This document shows, in pieces, positions 1 to 10,556 of a DNA stretch of 64,000 nucleotides; the first letter of the stretch is position 1; every line of letters starts with the position of its first letter. Made by a program: the position numbers and the translations under genes. Under the pieces are notes generated by a model. The model was not told where the DNA came from. It saw nothing but the letters and a program-made list of their open reading frames with translations, and did no database searches. Source of the DNA: Actinobacteria bacterium IMCC19121. Lineage in GTDB: Bacteria > Actinomycetota > Actinomycetes > Nanopelagicales > Nanopelagicaceae. The stretch lies in assembly GCA_002284895.1 (NCBI GenBank), contig CP015605.1:1364001-1428000 (forward strand), read 5' to 3'.

Positions 1-1009
1 ATGCATCCATTAAAAATGTAAGCGTGCAGCGATCAACACCTGCTGCAGGCTCAATGACGTAAGGCGTCCAGCGTTCTCCCTTTTCTTGATCAAAGTAAGA
101 CAAGTCTTTTCCAGATGCAGCAGAGTGGGCTTTAAGATCAAAATCTGTGCGGTTAGCAATACCTTCTAGCTCGCCCCACTCAGTTCCAGCAAACTCAAAC
201 TTGTATTCAATATCTGCTGTGCGCTTTGAATAGTGCGACAACTTCTCTTTTGGATGATCATAAATACGCAAGCGATCAGGATTAATACCAAGACCGGTAT
301 ACCAAGCCACACGAGTATCAATCCAGTATTGGTGCCATTCTTCATCAGTTCCTGGGACTACAAAGAACTCCATCTCCATCTGCTCAAATTCACGTGTGCG
401 GAAAATAAAGTTTCCTGGAGTGATTTCATTACGGAAAGACTTACCAATCTGGCCAATACCAAATGGCGGCTTCTTTCGTGAAGTAGTCATTACTTGATCA
501 AAGTTAATAAAGATTCCTTGAGCAGTTTCAGGACGCAAAAACGCTAGCCCTGATTCATCTTCAACTGGTCCCAAATAAGTCTTGAGCATTCCGCTAAATT
601 GTTTTGGTTCAGTGAACTGACCTTTGTTGCCACATGCTGGGCAGTTAATATCGGCTAGTGATGCCGGCGCTTTTTTGTGCTTAGCTTCATATGCCTCTTC
701 TAGGTGATCGGCGCGGTAGCGCTTGTGGCATGCGGTGCACTCTGTCAGTGGATCACTAAATGTTGCAACGTGTCCTGATGCTTCCCAGACTTCTTTTGCC
801 AAAATTACACATGAGTCAAGACCGACTACATCTTCGCGGCCTGTAACCATAGATTTCCACCACTGGCGCTTGACGTTGTTTTTTAGCTCAACACCTAATG
901 GGCCGTAGTCCCACGATGCACGAAGCCCGCCATAAATTTCAGAGGATGGAAAAACAAATCCTCGACGCTTTGATAATCCAACGATATTTTCTAAACGATC
1001 CGTTGCCAC
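1..1009 (-). CDS. glyS: Glycyl-tRNA synthetase, N-terminal part (runs off window)
   Basis: Charges tRNA-Gly with glycine in the cytosol. About 336 codons are present; the C-terminal part lies beyond the left edge. The start is a GTG at 1007-1009 ([18 protein letters not shown]) preceded by a GGAG-type ribosome site; no ATG fits. Visible features are the class II entry segment [20 protein letters not shown], two zinc-type CxxC pairs (CPACGNKGQ and [10 protein letters not shown]), and, at the left edge, the segment [19 protein letters not shown] leading to motif 3. This is the homodimeric single-chain GlyRS of actinobacteria, not the alpha2beta2 GlyQ/GlyS type. It lies in the glyS-zur-uppS-recO neighbourhood typical of the phylum. 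Confidence 0.95.
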   Translation of the reverse strand, partial: MATDRLENIVGLSKRRGFVFPSSEIYGGLRASWDYGPLGVELKNNVKRQWWKSMVTGREDVVGLDSCVILAKEVWEASGHVATFSDPLTECTACHKRYRADHLEEAYEAKHKKAPASLADINCPACGNKGQFTEPKQFSGMLKTYLGPVEDESGLAFLRPETAQGIFINFDQVMTTSRKKPPFGIGQIGKSFRNEITPGNFIFRTREFEQMEMEFFVVPGTDEEWHQYWIDTRVAWYTGLGINPDRLRIYDHPKEKLSHYSKRTADIEYKFEFAGTEWGELEGIANRTDFDLKAHSAASGKDLSYFDQEKGERWTPYVIEPAAGVDRCTLTFLMDA

Positions 1010-1071
1010 AATAATCTCCGTCCGGCTGGCTGTCGGCGAAAAGCAACTGGTGTTACTTCCGTGGATGAATT

Positions 1072-1356
1072 TTACTCTGAGTAAGGCTTTTCATATGCAC
1101 CGGGCTCGTCAATTGCCTGTGCAAGAAGTGGGATCGCATTCATCTTCACGTTGTTATTGCTCAGAGCTCTGCGATAAGAACCCACATTTTCCCAATGGGT
1201 CACCAGTGTCCAAAGTGAGCTCTCATCTAGATTTTGGCCAATTTCACCTTTTACAAAGCCTGCACATTGCGACAGCGCCTCCAGCGCAACGCAGAGCTCT
1301 GCCTCAAAGTGGGCGGCATTGCCTAGGGCAACGTTAAATCTGGCGATTGCGAGCAT
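1072..1356 (-). CDS. Antibiotic biosynthesis monooxygenase (ABM) fold small protein
   Basis: A 94-residue protein with the ABM/dimeric alpha-beta barrel pattern: an N-terminal strand MLAIARFNV, a helix ([19 protein letters not shown]), and a central stretch [21 protein letters not shown] typical of the family. Such proteins act as small cofactor-free oxygenases, haem-degrading enzymes or dimeric stress proteins; the substrate cannot be read from sequence. The ATG is 6 nt downstream of a -10-like TAGGCT (1363-1368, minus strand), so the mRNA is probably leaderless. It ends 62 nt before glyS on the same strand and may be weakly co-transcribed. Family assignment is by pattern only. Confidence 0.7.
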   Translation of the reverse strand: MLAIARFNVALGNAAHFEAELCVALEALSQCAGFVKGEIGQNLDESSLWTLVTHWENVGSYRRALSNNNVKMNAIPLLAQAIDEPGAYEKPYSE

Positions 1357-1393
1357 GAGCTGAGCCTATAGCTCGGGGCGAGCCTGGATATGG

Positions 1394-1414
1394 AAATGAA
1401 AATCATTTTCATTT
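1394..1414. promoter_or_regulatory. Zur/Fur-type operator
   Basis: A 21-bp inverted repeat, perfect except for its central base; core aatgaaaatcattttcatt. It matches the actinobacterial Zur box pattern (TGAAAATnATTTTCA type). It sits immediately 5' of a -10-like TACTTT (1419-1424), itself 6 nt before the ATG of the ZIP transporter, so bound repressor would cover the promoter. The second gene of the operon is zur, which implies zinc-responsive autoregulation. The site is directly visible; identity of the regulator is inferred from context. Confidence 0.85.
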
Positions 1415-1430
1415 GTGCTACTTTTCACCC

Positions 1431-2171
1431 ATGAATATTGCAATCGTTTTAGCCGCAGTCACTGCCATCGCTACATCTGCCGGTGGATTCCTGGCCATTC
1501 GCTCACGCGATCGCCTTCACTTAGTTCTGGGTTTATCAGCAGGTCTACTGCTGGGACTTGTGGCCTTTGATCTTTTGCCTGAGGTCTTTGAACTTAACAA
1601 CCAAAGCTTTGGCAATGTTCCTGTTGTCTCAATCGCATTTGTTGCAGGTTTTCTTGCCCTACATTTTGCTGAACAAATCTTCGGCTCCCATGAACCAGCT
1701 GAATCTGATTACGGCCATGAGCATGACCACTCTGTAAACATTGCTGGAACTCTTGGAGCCCTTGCAATGGGTGGTCACGTTTTCCTCGATGGCGTGGCTC
1801 TTGGTCTTTCATTCAAGATCAGTAACGCACTTGGATTAGCAGTCTTTATTGCAATTCTCTCCCACGCTTTTTCTGATGGCTTGAATACAGTCTCATTACT
1901 TATCAAAAGTGGTCATTGGACCAAACGTGCAATTGCTCTCCTTGGGCTTGATGCAATTATGCGAATTGGTGGAGCAGCCCTTGGCACATATGTTGTGATC
2001 AGTGATCCAACTTTGGGAATCTATCTAGCCATGTTCTCTGGTTTTGTCATCTATCTTGCGACTTCACATATTTTGCCTGAAGCTCATTCTCGCCATCCTT
2101 CCAAAATCACGATGCTTATGACAGTGCTTGGTGTCGTTGCTATGTGGCTCATTGTTGGAAACATTGGATGA
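1431..2171 (+). CDS. ZIP family zinc/metal importer
   Basis: A 246-residue polytopic membrane protein that probably imports Zn2+ under zinc limitation. About eight hydrophobic segments are visible. The His/Asp-rich loop (SDYGHEHDHS, residues 92-101) precedes the signature helices: H116xxxD120 in GGHVFLDGVALG and H145xxxD149 in ILSHAFSDGLNT, the metal site of ZIP proteins. I chose ATG 1431 because an upstream in-frame TTG (1413) falls inside the Zur box, while 1431 lies 6 nt after a TACTTT -10 element (leaderless). It overlaps zur by ATGA. Zinc is favoured over Mn or Fe because of the Zur box and the zur partner. Confidence 0.9.
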   Translation: MNIAIVLAAVTAIATSAGGFLAIRSRDRLHLVLGLSAGLLLGLVAFDLLPEVFELNNQSFGNVPVVSIAFVAGFLALHFAEQIFGSHEPAESDYGHEHDHSVNIAGTLGALAMGGHVFLDGVALGLSFKISNALGLAVFIAILSHAFSDGLNTVSLLIKSGHWTKRAIALLGLDAIMRIGGAALGTYVVISDPTLGIYLAMFSGFVIYLATSHILPEAHSRHPSKITMLMTVLGVVAMWLIVGNIG

Positions 2172-2536
2172 GTCGTTCAAATCCACGTGTAGTCAGCGTT
2201 CTTGAGCGAGCCGGAGGATTCGCAAGTGCTCAAGAGGTGTACCGACTTATGCAACGAGAGGGTGAAAGTATTGGTTTAACCACCGTCTATCGCTCACTTC
2301 AATCTCTAGTAAATGACAAGATCGTCGATGTTTTGCGGCGTGAGGATGGCGAAGCTATTTACCGGCTTTGCGGTGATACTCATCATCATCATCACTTAGT
2401 ATGCAAAAGCTGTGGTGACACTGTTGAAATCGAAGGCGGAGCAATTGAAAAGTGGGCCAAGACAATGGCTCAAGAGTTTGGCTTTCGCGATGTTGGGCAC
2501 ACAGCAGAAATCTTTGGCCTTTGCCCTAAGTGTTAA
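2168..2536 (+). CDS. zur: Fur-family zinc uptake regulator
   Basis: A 122-residue Fur-family repressor. The N-terminal winged helix carries the recognition helix [15 protein letters not shown] (about residues 33-47). The C-terminal dimerisation/metal domain has a His run (H72-H76), C79xxC82 and C119xxC122, the structural zinc site, plus H111. It is co-transcribed with the ZIP importer (ATGA overlap at 2168-2171), and the operon has a Zur-like box. Fur and Zur look alike at this level; the zinc assignment comes from the ZIP partner and operator. It converges with uppS, the two stop codons sharing a TTAA. Confidence 0.9.
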   Translation: MSRSNPRVVSVLERAGGFASAQEVYRLMQREGESIGLTTVYRSLQSLVNDKIVDVLRREDGEAIYRLCGDTHHHHHLVCKSCGDTVEIEGGAIEKWAKTMAQEFGFRDVGHTAEIFGLCPKC

Positions 2537-3237
2537 GCCTTACCAAATCTACGATCGCGCTGTGAATACTCTTCTATAGCTTTCCATAATGTTTTGCGTG
2601 TTACATCTGGCCACAGCACATCCATAAAAACTAGCTCTGCATAAACACTTTGCCACGGCAAGAAATTGCTGGTGCGCTGCTCACCTGATGAGCGCAAGAA
2701 CAGGTCCACATCACTCATTTTGGGTGAATCTAAATACTTAGCAAATACTTTGTCAGTAATTGAATCAGCCTTTACTTTGCCCCTCTTCACATCACGCGCT
2801 AACTCAGCAGCGGCATCAACAATCTCAGCGCGACCACCATAATTAACACACATATTCAAAGTCAGTGTTTTGTTCTTAGCAGTTAACTCTTCGGCCTCTT
2901 CCAACTCATTAATAACACTGCTCCATAGGCGCTTAGAGCGACCTACCCAGCGGATTCGAACACCCATCTCATTCATCTGATCACGGCGGCGCTTTAACAC
3001 ATCACGATTAAAACCCATAAGAAAGCGAACTTCATCCGGTGATCTTCGCCAGTTTTCAGTTGAGAATGCATAAGCACTTAACTCTTTAACGCCAAATTCA
3101 ATTGCACCTTGCACCACATCAAAAAGTGCAGCCTCTCCTGCTTCATGTCCTGCTGTGCGCGGCAGACCACGTTGCTTTGCCCAGCGACCATTGCCATCCA
3201 TAACAACGGCAACGTGATTTGGAATATGAATTGTCAT
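2533..3237 (-). CDS. uppS: Isoprenyl (undecaprenyl/decaprenyl) diphosphate synthase
   Basis: A 234-residue cis-prenyltransferase that makes the polyprenyl diphosphate carrier lipid for cell-wall synthesis. The N-terminal [14 protein letters not shown] contains the catalytic Asp14 and the phosphate-binding GNGRWA; the C-terminal signature [17 protein letters not shown] is also clear. Chain length of the product (C50 or C55) cannot be told. It overlaps recO upstream as ATGA (3234-3237), a conserved actinobacterial pair. uppP at 57.5 kb acts on the same lipid cycle. Confidence 0.95.
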   Translation of the reverse strand: MTIHIPNHVAVVMDGNGRWAKQRGLPRTAGHEAGEAALFDVVQGAIEFGVKELSAYAFSTENWRRSPDEVRFLMGFNRDVLKRRRDQMNEMGVRIRWVGRSKRLWSSVINELEEAEELTAKNKTLTLNMCVNYGGRAEIVDAAAELARDVKRGKVKADSITDKVFAKYLDSPKMSDVDLFLRSSGEQRTSNFLPWQSVYAELVFMDVLWPDVTRKTLWKAIEEYSQRDRRFGKA

Positions 3238-3965
3238 ACTCGCTCCACCATTGGCAAACTCCTTAAACCGCGCTCAAGGTGCCATTGTAAATAGGCAGCG
3301 ATTAATCCACTAGCCTCTCGGCGATGTTTTCCTTCACTTGCGCTAGCGCTTTCCCAATCACTACTAATGAGTGCACCCATTAACTGCAAGGTTTCCATTG
3401 CAGGGGTTGCACATGCAGATGGTCGGCAGTCATTACAGACAGAGCCTCCCCCGACTAATGAGAAATATCTGTGGGGGCCAGGTTTTTCACACCGCGAACA
3501 AATAGTCATCGATGGTGCATAACCAGCAACAGCTAAAGAGCGCAGCAAGAATGCATCAAGAATGAGCAGAGGTTCATATCTGTTTTCAGCTAACGCTTTC
3601 ATTCCACCCACAACTAATTGAAACTCTTGCAGCGCAGGTTCGTGCTCATTAGGTGAAAAGCGCTCAGCAGCTTCTAAGATCGCTGAAGCCACTGTCCAGC
3701 GCTGATAATCCTGAGTAAGTGCTTCTCCATAATTCATCAACGCTTCAACTTGTGTAATGGTGTCAAAGGTTTTTCCCACATGGAGTTGGATATCAACGTG
3801 ACTTCCAGGTTCAAGCCGTGCGCCAAATTTAGACATGGTGCGTCTGACACCTTTGGCAACGCCTCGAATACGCCCGTGATCTTTTGTCAGCATCGTGATG
3901 ATGCGATCGGCTTCACCGAGTTTTTGGGTGCGAAGGACAATTGCCTCATCCCGATACAAACTCAT
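3234..3965 (-). CDS. recO: DNA repair protein RecO
   Basis: A 243-residue RecFOR-pathway mediator that binds DNA and SSB and helps load RecA on gapped DNA. The N-terminal OB-fold begins [20 protein letters not shown]. The central helical region is followed by a zinc-finger with C156xxC159 and C177xxC180 ([15 protein letters not shown]). Length is normal for the family. The ATG lies 7 nt after a TACCTT element (3973-3978, minus strand), suggesting a leaderless recO-uppS transcript. Confidence 0.93.
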   Translation of the reverse strand: MSLYRDEAIVLRTQKLGEADRIITMLTKDHGRIRGVAKGVRRTMSKFGARLEPGSHVDIQLHVGKTFDTITQVEALMNYGEALTQDYQRWTVASAILEAAERFSPNEHEPALQEFQLVVGGMKALAENRYEPLLILDAFLLRSLAVAGYAPSMTICSRCEKPGPHRYFSLVGGGSVCNDCRPSACATPAMETLQLMGALISSDWESASASEGKHRREASGLIAAYLQWHLERGLRSLPMVERV

Positions 3966-3987
3966 ACGGGCAAAGGTAGTGCGTTGG

Positions 3988-5836
<1,849 letters not shown>

Positions 5837-5845
5837 ACGCTCAGG

Positions 5846-7159
5846 CTAAAGAACTGGCAAATAACGATCTAGTTCATAGGCACTGACCTGGCGGCGATAG
5901 TCCTGCCATTCAGCGCGCTTATTGCGCAATACATATTCAAAAACATGCTCGCCCAAAGTTTGGCGCACTAATTCACTCTTTTCCATCTCTGCAATGGCTT
6001 CATTGAGATTTGATGGCAATGAAATTGGATCCTTTGAATCGCTTAATACATAGCCTTCTTCAACGCCTTTTAGCCCTGCTGCCAACATCACTGCATATGC
6101 AAGATATGGATTACATGCTGTATCTGGTGATCTAAATTCAATTCTCGTTGAGTTTTCTTTCTTTGGCTTATACATCGGCACGCGCACTAATGCACCGCGA
6201 TCACTTGGACCCCAGTTAACAAAAGCAGGTGCTTCTCCCCCGCCATGTAAGCGCTTATAGGAGTTAACCCACTGATTAGTAATTGCAGTGATTTCTGGTG
6301 CGTGCTTGAGAAGTCCGGCAATAAATGAACGACCAACGCTTGAGAGATTTAACTCAGCTTTTGGATCATAGAAAGCATTTTCTTCACCTTTAAACAGTGA
6401 AACGTGGGTGTGCATTCCACTACCAGGATGATCAGTAAATGGCTTTGGCATAAAGGAGGCGTGGAAGCCTTGATCCATTGCTACTTCTTTAATCACATGG
6501 CGGAAAGTCATGATGTTATCTGCAGTACTTAACGCATCTGCATAACGCAGATCAATTTCCTGCTGACCAGGTGCACCTTCATGATGTGAGAACTCAACTG
6601 AGATTCCCATGGCTTCTAATAATGTAATTGCTTGACGGCGGAAGTCATGGCCAACAACTGCTGGTGTGTGATCGAAATATCCACCTTGATCAACTGGAAT
6701 AGGTGCTTTGCCAGCTTCTGGTTTTTCTTTAAACAAGAAGAACTCAATCTCTGGGTGGGTGTAACAGGTGTAACCCATGCTGGCTGCTTTTTCTAAAGTA
6801 CGTCGCAACACATTGCGAGGATCAGCAGGAGATGGTGTGCCATCTGGCATCACGATGTCACAGAACATTCGAGCAGCACCTGGAGCTTCTGTGCGCCACG
6901 GCAAAATAGAAAATGTTGCAGGATCTGGTTTTGCCAACATATCCGACTCAGTCACACGTGCAAAGCCCTCAATTGCAGAGCCATCAAAGCCAATACCTTC
7001 AGCAAAAGCATTCTCTAACTCAGCTGGTGCGATAGCTACGGATTTTAGAAAGCCTAAAACATCTGTAAACCACAAACGCACAAAGCGAATATTGCGCTCT
7101 TCAAGGGTGCGAAGAACGAACTCTTCTTGCTTGCTGATTTCGGTACTCATGGACGGCAT
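5846..7159 (-). CDS. glnA: Glutamine synthetase, GlnA2-type (GSI-alpha-like)
   Basis: A 437-residue glutamine synthetase closely patterned on actinobacterial GlnA2: EEFVLRTLEERNIRFVRLWF at the N terminus, GFDGSAIEGFARV, the ammonium/metal segments, the ATP-site region SGMHTHVSLF and the C-terminal WQDYRRQVSAYELDRYLPVL. It makes glutamine from glutamate and ammonia as a dodecamer. The loop that carries the adenylylated Tyr in GSI-beta enzymes here reads DSKDPISLPSN without a Tyr, so control by adenylylation is unlikely. Start is uncertain between ATG 7159 and ATG 7150; no SD is seen for either. A TAATCT element lies 12 nt before 7159. Confidence 0.93.
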   Translation of the reverse strand: MPSMSTEISKQEEFVLRTLEERNIRFVRLWFTDVLGFLKSVAIAPAELENAFAEGIGFDGSAIEGFARVTESDMLAKPDPATFSILPWRTEAPGAARMFCDIVMPDGTPSPADPRNVLRRTLEKAASMGYTCYTHPEIEFFLFKEKPEAGKAPIPVDQGGYFDHTPAVVGHDFRRQAITLLEAMGISVEFSHHEGAPGQQEIDLRYADALSTADNIMTFRHVIKEVAMDQGFHASFMPKPFTDHPGSGMHTHVSLFKGEENAFYDPKAELNLSSVGRSFIAGLLKHAPEITAITNQWVNSYKRLHGGGEAPAFVNWGPSDRGALVRVPMYKPKKENSTRIEFRSPDTACNPYLAYAVMLAAGLKGVEEGYVLSDSKDPISLPSNLNEAIAEMEKSELVRQTLGEHVFEYVLRNKRAEWQDYRRQVSAYELDRYLPVL

Positions 7160-7195
7160 TGTTACAAATGCAGATTACGGCTGTGTTAACTGCCT

Positions 7196-7708
7196 TTAAA
7201 TGACAAAGAAGTCAGCGTGATCCAGGTCAGTTTTTGGGGCTAAGTCCTTAGTAATTACGGCATTAGCACTGATGCGCGATCCCTCGCCTATGGTCACATT
7301 TCCAAGTACGCGCGCACCAGCGCCAATAATTACATTATTTCCAATTGTTGGATGACGCTTGCCATATTCAATGCCACGAGCTCCCAGGGTTACATCGTGA
7401 TAAATCATCACATCATCGCCAACAATTGATGTTGCGCCAATAACTACACCCATACCGTGATCAATAAAGAATCTACGTCCAATAACTGCTGCCGGATGAA
7501 TCTCAATTCCTGTTGTGAAGCGCACGGCATTTGAGTGAATGCGGGCAAGAAGTTTTAACTTTTTCTTCCACAGCACATGCGAAATCCGATGTCCCCACAC
7601 CGCGTGCACACCTGGGTATGCCAAAGCGACCTCTAAGCGATTTCGCGCCGCCGGATCATGGCTGATCGCGTTATCAAGGTCTTCAATGATGCGCTTTAGA
7701 ATTGCCAT
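7196..7708 (-). CDS. cysE: Serine O-acetyltransferase
   Basis: A 170-residue short-form serine acetyltransferase that makes O-acetylserine, the substrate of CysK. The N-terminal helical part ([17 protein letters not shown]) is followed by the left-handed beta-helix of hexapeptide repeats, containing [16 protein letters not shown] with the catalytic His, [13 protein letters not shown] and [19 protein letters not shown]. It starts 3 nt after the cysK stop, so the two form a cysK-cysE operon whose only obvious promoter is upstream of cysK. Confidence 0.95.
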   Translation of the reverse strand: MAILKRIIEDLDNAISHDPAARNRLEVALAYPGVHAVWGHRISHVLWKKKLKLLARIHSNAVRFTTGIEIHPAAVIGRRFFIDHGMGVVIGATSIVGDDVMIYHDVTLGARGIEYGKRHPTIGNNVIIGAGARVLGNVTIGEGSRISANAVITKDLAPKTDLDHADFFVI

Positions 7709-7711
7709 TAA

Positions 7712-8638
7712 TTAGTCAACCAAGTCCTCGTGGAGAACTGTTGATAGATAGCGCTCACCATTGGAAGCACAGATAACAACAATATTCTTGCCTGCAAACT
7801 CTGGACGCTTAGCAATCTCTGATGCAGCCCACAGCGTTGCACCAGATGAAATTCCAGCAAGGAATCCTTCTTCTGCTCCAGCACGGCGTGCATATTTAAT
7901 TGCATCGGCTGCAGTTGCATCCAAGATCTCGTCATAGACAGTGCGATCTAAAACATTAGGAATGAAGTTAGCTCCAATGCCCTGAATTGGGTGTGGTCCT
8001 GGCTCTCCGCCATTGAGAATTGGAGATGCAGCTGGCTCAACACCAAAGACCTTGATTGCAGGGTTTTTCTCTTTTAAGTAACGGCCTGTTCCAGTAATTG
8101 TTCCGCCCGTACCAATTCCTGAAACAAAGGCGTCAACTTTTCCATCAAGGTCGCGCCAAATCTCAGCACCCGTTGTTTTGTAGTGAATCTCTGGTCCTGC
8201 CTGATTTTCAAATTGGCGAACTAAGACAGCGCCAGATTCTGCAAGCTTTTCTGCAGCAGCAACTGCGCCCTTCATGCCTTCTGCAGCCGGAGTGAGTACT
8301 AACTCTGCCCCGTATGCACGAATGAGCTTGCGACGCTCTTTTGAAACCGATTCAGGCATGGTCATGATTGCCTTATATCCACGAGCTGCAGCAACCATAG
8401 CCACTGCAATTCCTGTGTTTCCAGATGTTGCTTCAACAATTGTTCCGCCAGGCTTTAACTCACCACTTGCTTCGGCTGCATCGATCATTGCCACACCCAG
8501 GCGATCTTTAACAGATGATGTTGGGTTATAGAACTCCAGCTTGGCATAGACATTTCCTGCCGCGCCATCGGTGATCTTATTGATGCGCAGTAGTGGTGTG
8601 TTTCCAAAAATTTCTGTGATGCTGTTATAAATCTTCAT
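7712..8638 (-). CDS. cysK: Cysteine synthase A (O-acetylserine sulfhydrylase)
   Basis: PLP enzyme (308 residues) that converts O-acetylserine and sulfide to cysteine. The PLP Lys is K44 in NPTSSVKDR; the substrate loop TSGNTG and the phosphate-binding GTGGTITGTG are present. It starts at ATG 8638 with SD GGGAG 4 nt upstream. The 5' leader carries a Cys-rich upstream ORF (8698-8775), implying control by cysteine supply. First gene of an operon with cysE. Confidence 0.96.
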   Translation of the reverse strand: MKIYNSITEIFGNTPLLRINKITDGAAGNVYAKLEFYNPTSSVKDRLGVAMIDAAEASGELKPGGTIVEATSGNTGIAVAMVAAARGYKAIMTMPESVSKERRKLIRAYGAELVLTPAAEGMKGAVAAAEKLAESGAVLVRQFENQAGPEIHYKTTGAEIWRDLDGKVDAFVSGIGTGGTITGTGRYLKEKNPAIKVFGVEPAASPILNGGEPGPHPIQGIGANFIPNVLDRTVYDEILDATAADAIKYARRAGAEEGFLAGISSGATLWAASEIAKRPEFAGKNIVVICASNGERYLSTVLHEDLVD

Positions 8639-8787
8639 AATTCTCCCTAGGTAAATTGAAATAGATAGTTAAAACTGCAGGCAAAGCGAGCTAAAAATCA
8701 GCAGCTGCAGGAAGTAGAGAGGCAGAAATCAACCACGCGATTTCGCGTGAATAACCAGTTGATGATTGATTTCATAATGCAATTCTA
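8639..8787 (-). promoter_or_regulatory. cysK leader: promoter, Cys-rich leader ORF and hairpins
   Basis: Minus-strand order: -10-like TAGAAT (8782-8787), leader ORF start at 8775, a perfect 7-bp stem cacgcga/tcgcgtg with a 2-nt loop (8734-8749) inside the ORF, the Cys codons, the ORF stop (8698-8700), a ctgcag...ctgcagtttt pairing, then the cysK SD. The leader segment CTCTCTA (8715-8721) can pair over 7 bp, with one G-U, with TAGGGAG at the cysK SD (8643-8649). A stalled ribosome on the Cys codons would uncover the SD. Elements are visible; mechanism is inferred. Confidence 0.65.
8698..8775 (-). CDS. cysK leader peptide, Cys-rich C terminus
   Basis: A 25-residue ORF ending DFCLSTSCSC followed by TGA: four Cys in the last eight residues, directly upstream of a cysteine synthase gene. 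The ATG is 6 nt after a TAGAAT -10 element, the same spacing as the leuA leader peptide, so it should be translated from the very 5' end of the mRNA. Cys-rich uORFs acting as cysteine-responsive attenuators are known in mycobacteria; this one is shorter in Cys codons but has the same position. It is unlikely to be a chance ORF given the Cys clustering and promoter spacing. Confidence 0.75.
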   Translation of the reverse strand: MKSIINWLFTRNRVVDFCLSTSCSC

Positions 8788-8830
8788 CTGAGATTGATTA
8801 ATAGTGCGAGTTGCAAGTAACTTGCAGAAA

Positions 8831-10480
8831 CTACTGCTCATTCCAGCGTGATGTCATCGGCAAACGACGATCTTTTCCAAAAGCCCGGCCTGAAACTTTG
8901 GTGCCAGGTGGATATTGGCGGCGCTTGTATTCAGCCTTATCAACTAATGAAATAACACGGCGCACTAATTCAGGATCAAAGCCATCTGCAAGCAATGCTT
9001 CATACCCATGATCTTCATCAACATAGGCTCGAAGGACCTGATCTAGAAGTGCATAGTCAGGCAATGAATCTGAATCCTTTTGGTCTGGGCGAAGTTCTGC
9101 ACTTGGCTCCTTAGTAATGGAGCGCTCTGGAATAGGAGGAGTTTGTCCTGCAGCAACTGCCTGAGCATTTCGCCATGTTGCCAGCGCCCACACATCTGTT
9201 TTATAAATATCTTTTATGGGAGCAAATCCACCAACGGCATCGCCGTAAAGAGTTGAGTAACCAACAGCTAGTTCGCTCTTATTTCCAGTTGCTAAAACTA
9301 GATGTCCTTCTTGATTTGAAATACCCATCAATGTGGTTCCGCGAACTCTGGCCTGCAAATTCTCCTCAGCCAAACCCTTAAGAACCATATTGCCCATATA
9401 AGCATCAACCATGGGGGCTATTGGAGTGATCCTGAAGTGAATTCCTGTGGCATCTGCTAGTGCTTGCGCATCTTCAACAGAATGGCCAGATGAATACTTA
9501 CTTGGCATAGCAACGCCGTTTACACACTTTGCACCTAGTGCATCAATTGCAATGGCAGCTACTAAGGCTGAATCAATGCCACCCGATAAACCAAGGACTA
9601 CAGATCTAAATCCATTTTTACCAACGTAATCGCGAAGCCCCATAACAAGGCCCGCCCACATTTCTGCCTCATCTGAAAGGGGCGTTGCAATTGAAGAATT
9701 GAGTGAATCTGCATGCACCGCAGGCTCTTGTGAGATAACAACATCTGGCTTTGATGATCCCTCGATGCAATCAATATCTATCACAATGAGTTCATCATCA
9801 AACTGAGCAGTTCTAGCAAGGACACTTCCATCTTTACCAACAACGATTGTGTCGCCATCAAAGACCAGATCATCCTGGCCACCAGTCATGTTGACGTATG
9901 CAACAGGTGCACCAATTTCCTTGGCCCGCTTTTGCACAAGAGCTAGTCGAACATCATCTTTGTTTCTCTCAAAGGGTGAGCCGTTAGGAACGACTAATAA
10001 ACCTGGAGTTCTTGCACTAATCGAATCCAGTGAATGCCAAATATCCTCACAGATTGCCACGGCGACATCTACTCCATGGATTCGAACAACGAGGGATTCA
10101 TCTCCTGCTACAAAGTTTCTAAACTCATCAAAGACGCCGTAATTAGGCAGGTGGCGCTTTACATATCTGGCCTTGATTTTTCCATCATGGATAACTGCAA
10201 CGCAGTTTTTTGGGCCTTTATCTAGGTAGCCAACAACTGCCACCACATCACCTGTGATTGCCGCAGCGATTTCCTCAATAGTTCTGATGCTGGCTGCTTG
10301 AAAGGATGGACGAAGAGCTAAATCCTCAACTGGATATCCAGTCACAATCATTTCTGGAAACACGATCAGATTGGCGGCTTGTTCTTGGGCCTTTTTCACT
10401 GATTGCGCGATGAGCCCAGCATTGCCCGCAAGGTCACCAACCGTTGGGTTGATTTGGGCTAGCGCCACGCGCAACTTCAT
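8831..10480 (-). CDS. nadE: Glutamine-dependent NAD+ synthetase
   Basis: A 549-residue two-domain enzyme. The N-terminal nitrilase-type glutaminase (about 1-260) has the triad E43 (FPEMIVTGYP), K108 (VKRHLPNYGVFDE) and C144 (AICEDIW); it feeds ammonia to the C-terminal synthetase, which has the PP-loop SGGIDS at 299-304. It converts nicotinic acid adenine dinucleotide to NAD+. The ATG is 6 nt after TACACT (10487-10492, minus strand), so leaderless. It is divergent from panB. Confidence 0.95.
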   Translation of the reverse strand: MKLRVALAQINPTVGDLAGNAGLIAQSVKKAQEQAANLIVFPEMIVTGYPVEDLALRPSFQAASIRTIEEIAAAITGDVVAVVGYLDKGPKNCVAVIHDGKIKARYVKRHLPNYGVFDEFRNFVAGDESLVVRIHGVDVAVAICEDIWHSLDSISARTPGLLVVPNGSPFERNKDDVRLALVQKRAKEIGAPVAYVNMTGGQDDLVFDGDTIVVGKDGSVLARTAQFDDELIVIDIDCIEGSSKPDVVISQEPAVHADSLNSSIATPLSDEAEMWAGLVMGLRDYVGKNGFRSVVLGLSGGIDSALVAAIAIDALGAKCVNGVAMPSKYSSGHSVEDAQALADATGIHFRITPIAPMVDAYMGNMVLKGLAEENLQARVRGTTLMGISNQEGHLVLATGNKSELAVGYSTLYGDAVGGFAPIKDIYKTDVWALATWRNAQAVAAGQTPPIPERSITKEPSAELRPDQKDSDSLPDYALLDQVLRAYVDEDHGYEALLADGFDPELVRRVISLVDKAEYKRRQYPPGTKVSGRAFGKDRRLPMTSRWNEQ

Positions 10481-10556
10481 TTTTCAAGTGTAACGGGGGT
10501 ACCCTTGTGCCTGTACCCGGGGACTGCCTATCGCAGCCTCGAGGAGAGGACAGTAC

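Noticed and set aside
1050-1337. 95-residue plus-strand ORF over the ABM gene
   Set aside because: Antisense to the ABM-fold gene, which has a fitting promoter and family pattern.
8734-8749. Hairpin cacgcga/tcgcgtg as a rho-independent terminator before cysK
   Set aside because: It has no U-run and lies within the leader ORF, so it is better explained as part of the attenuator fold.
10487-10556. Riboswitch or leader ORF upstream of panB
   Set aside because: The leader is only about 45 nt, with no start codon at the expected leaderless position; a small gggtac/gtaccc inverted repeat is the only structure.
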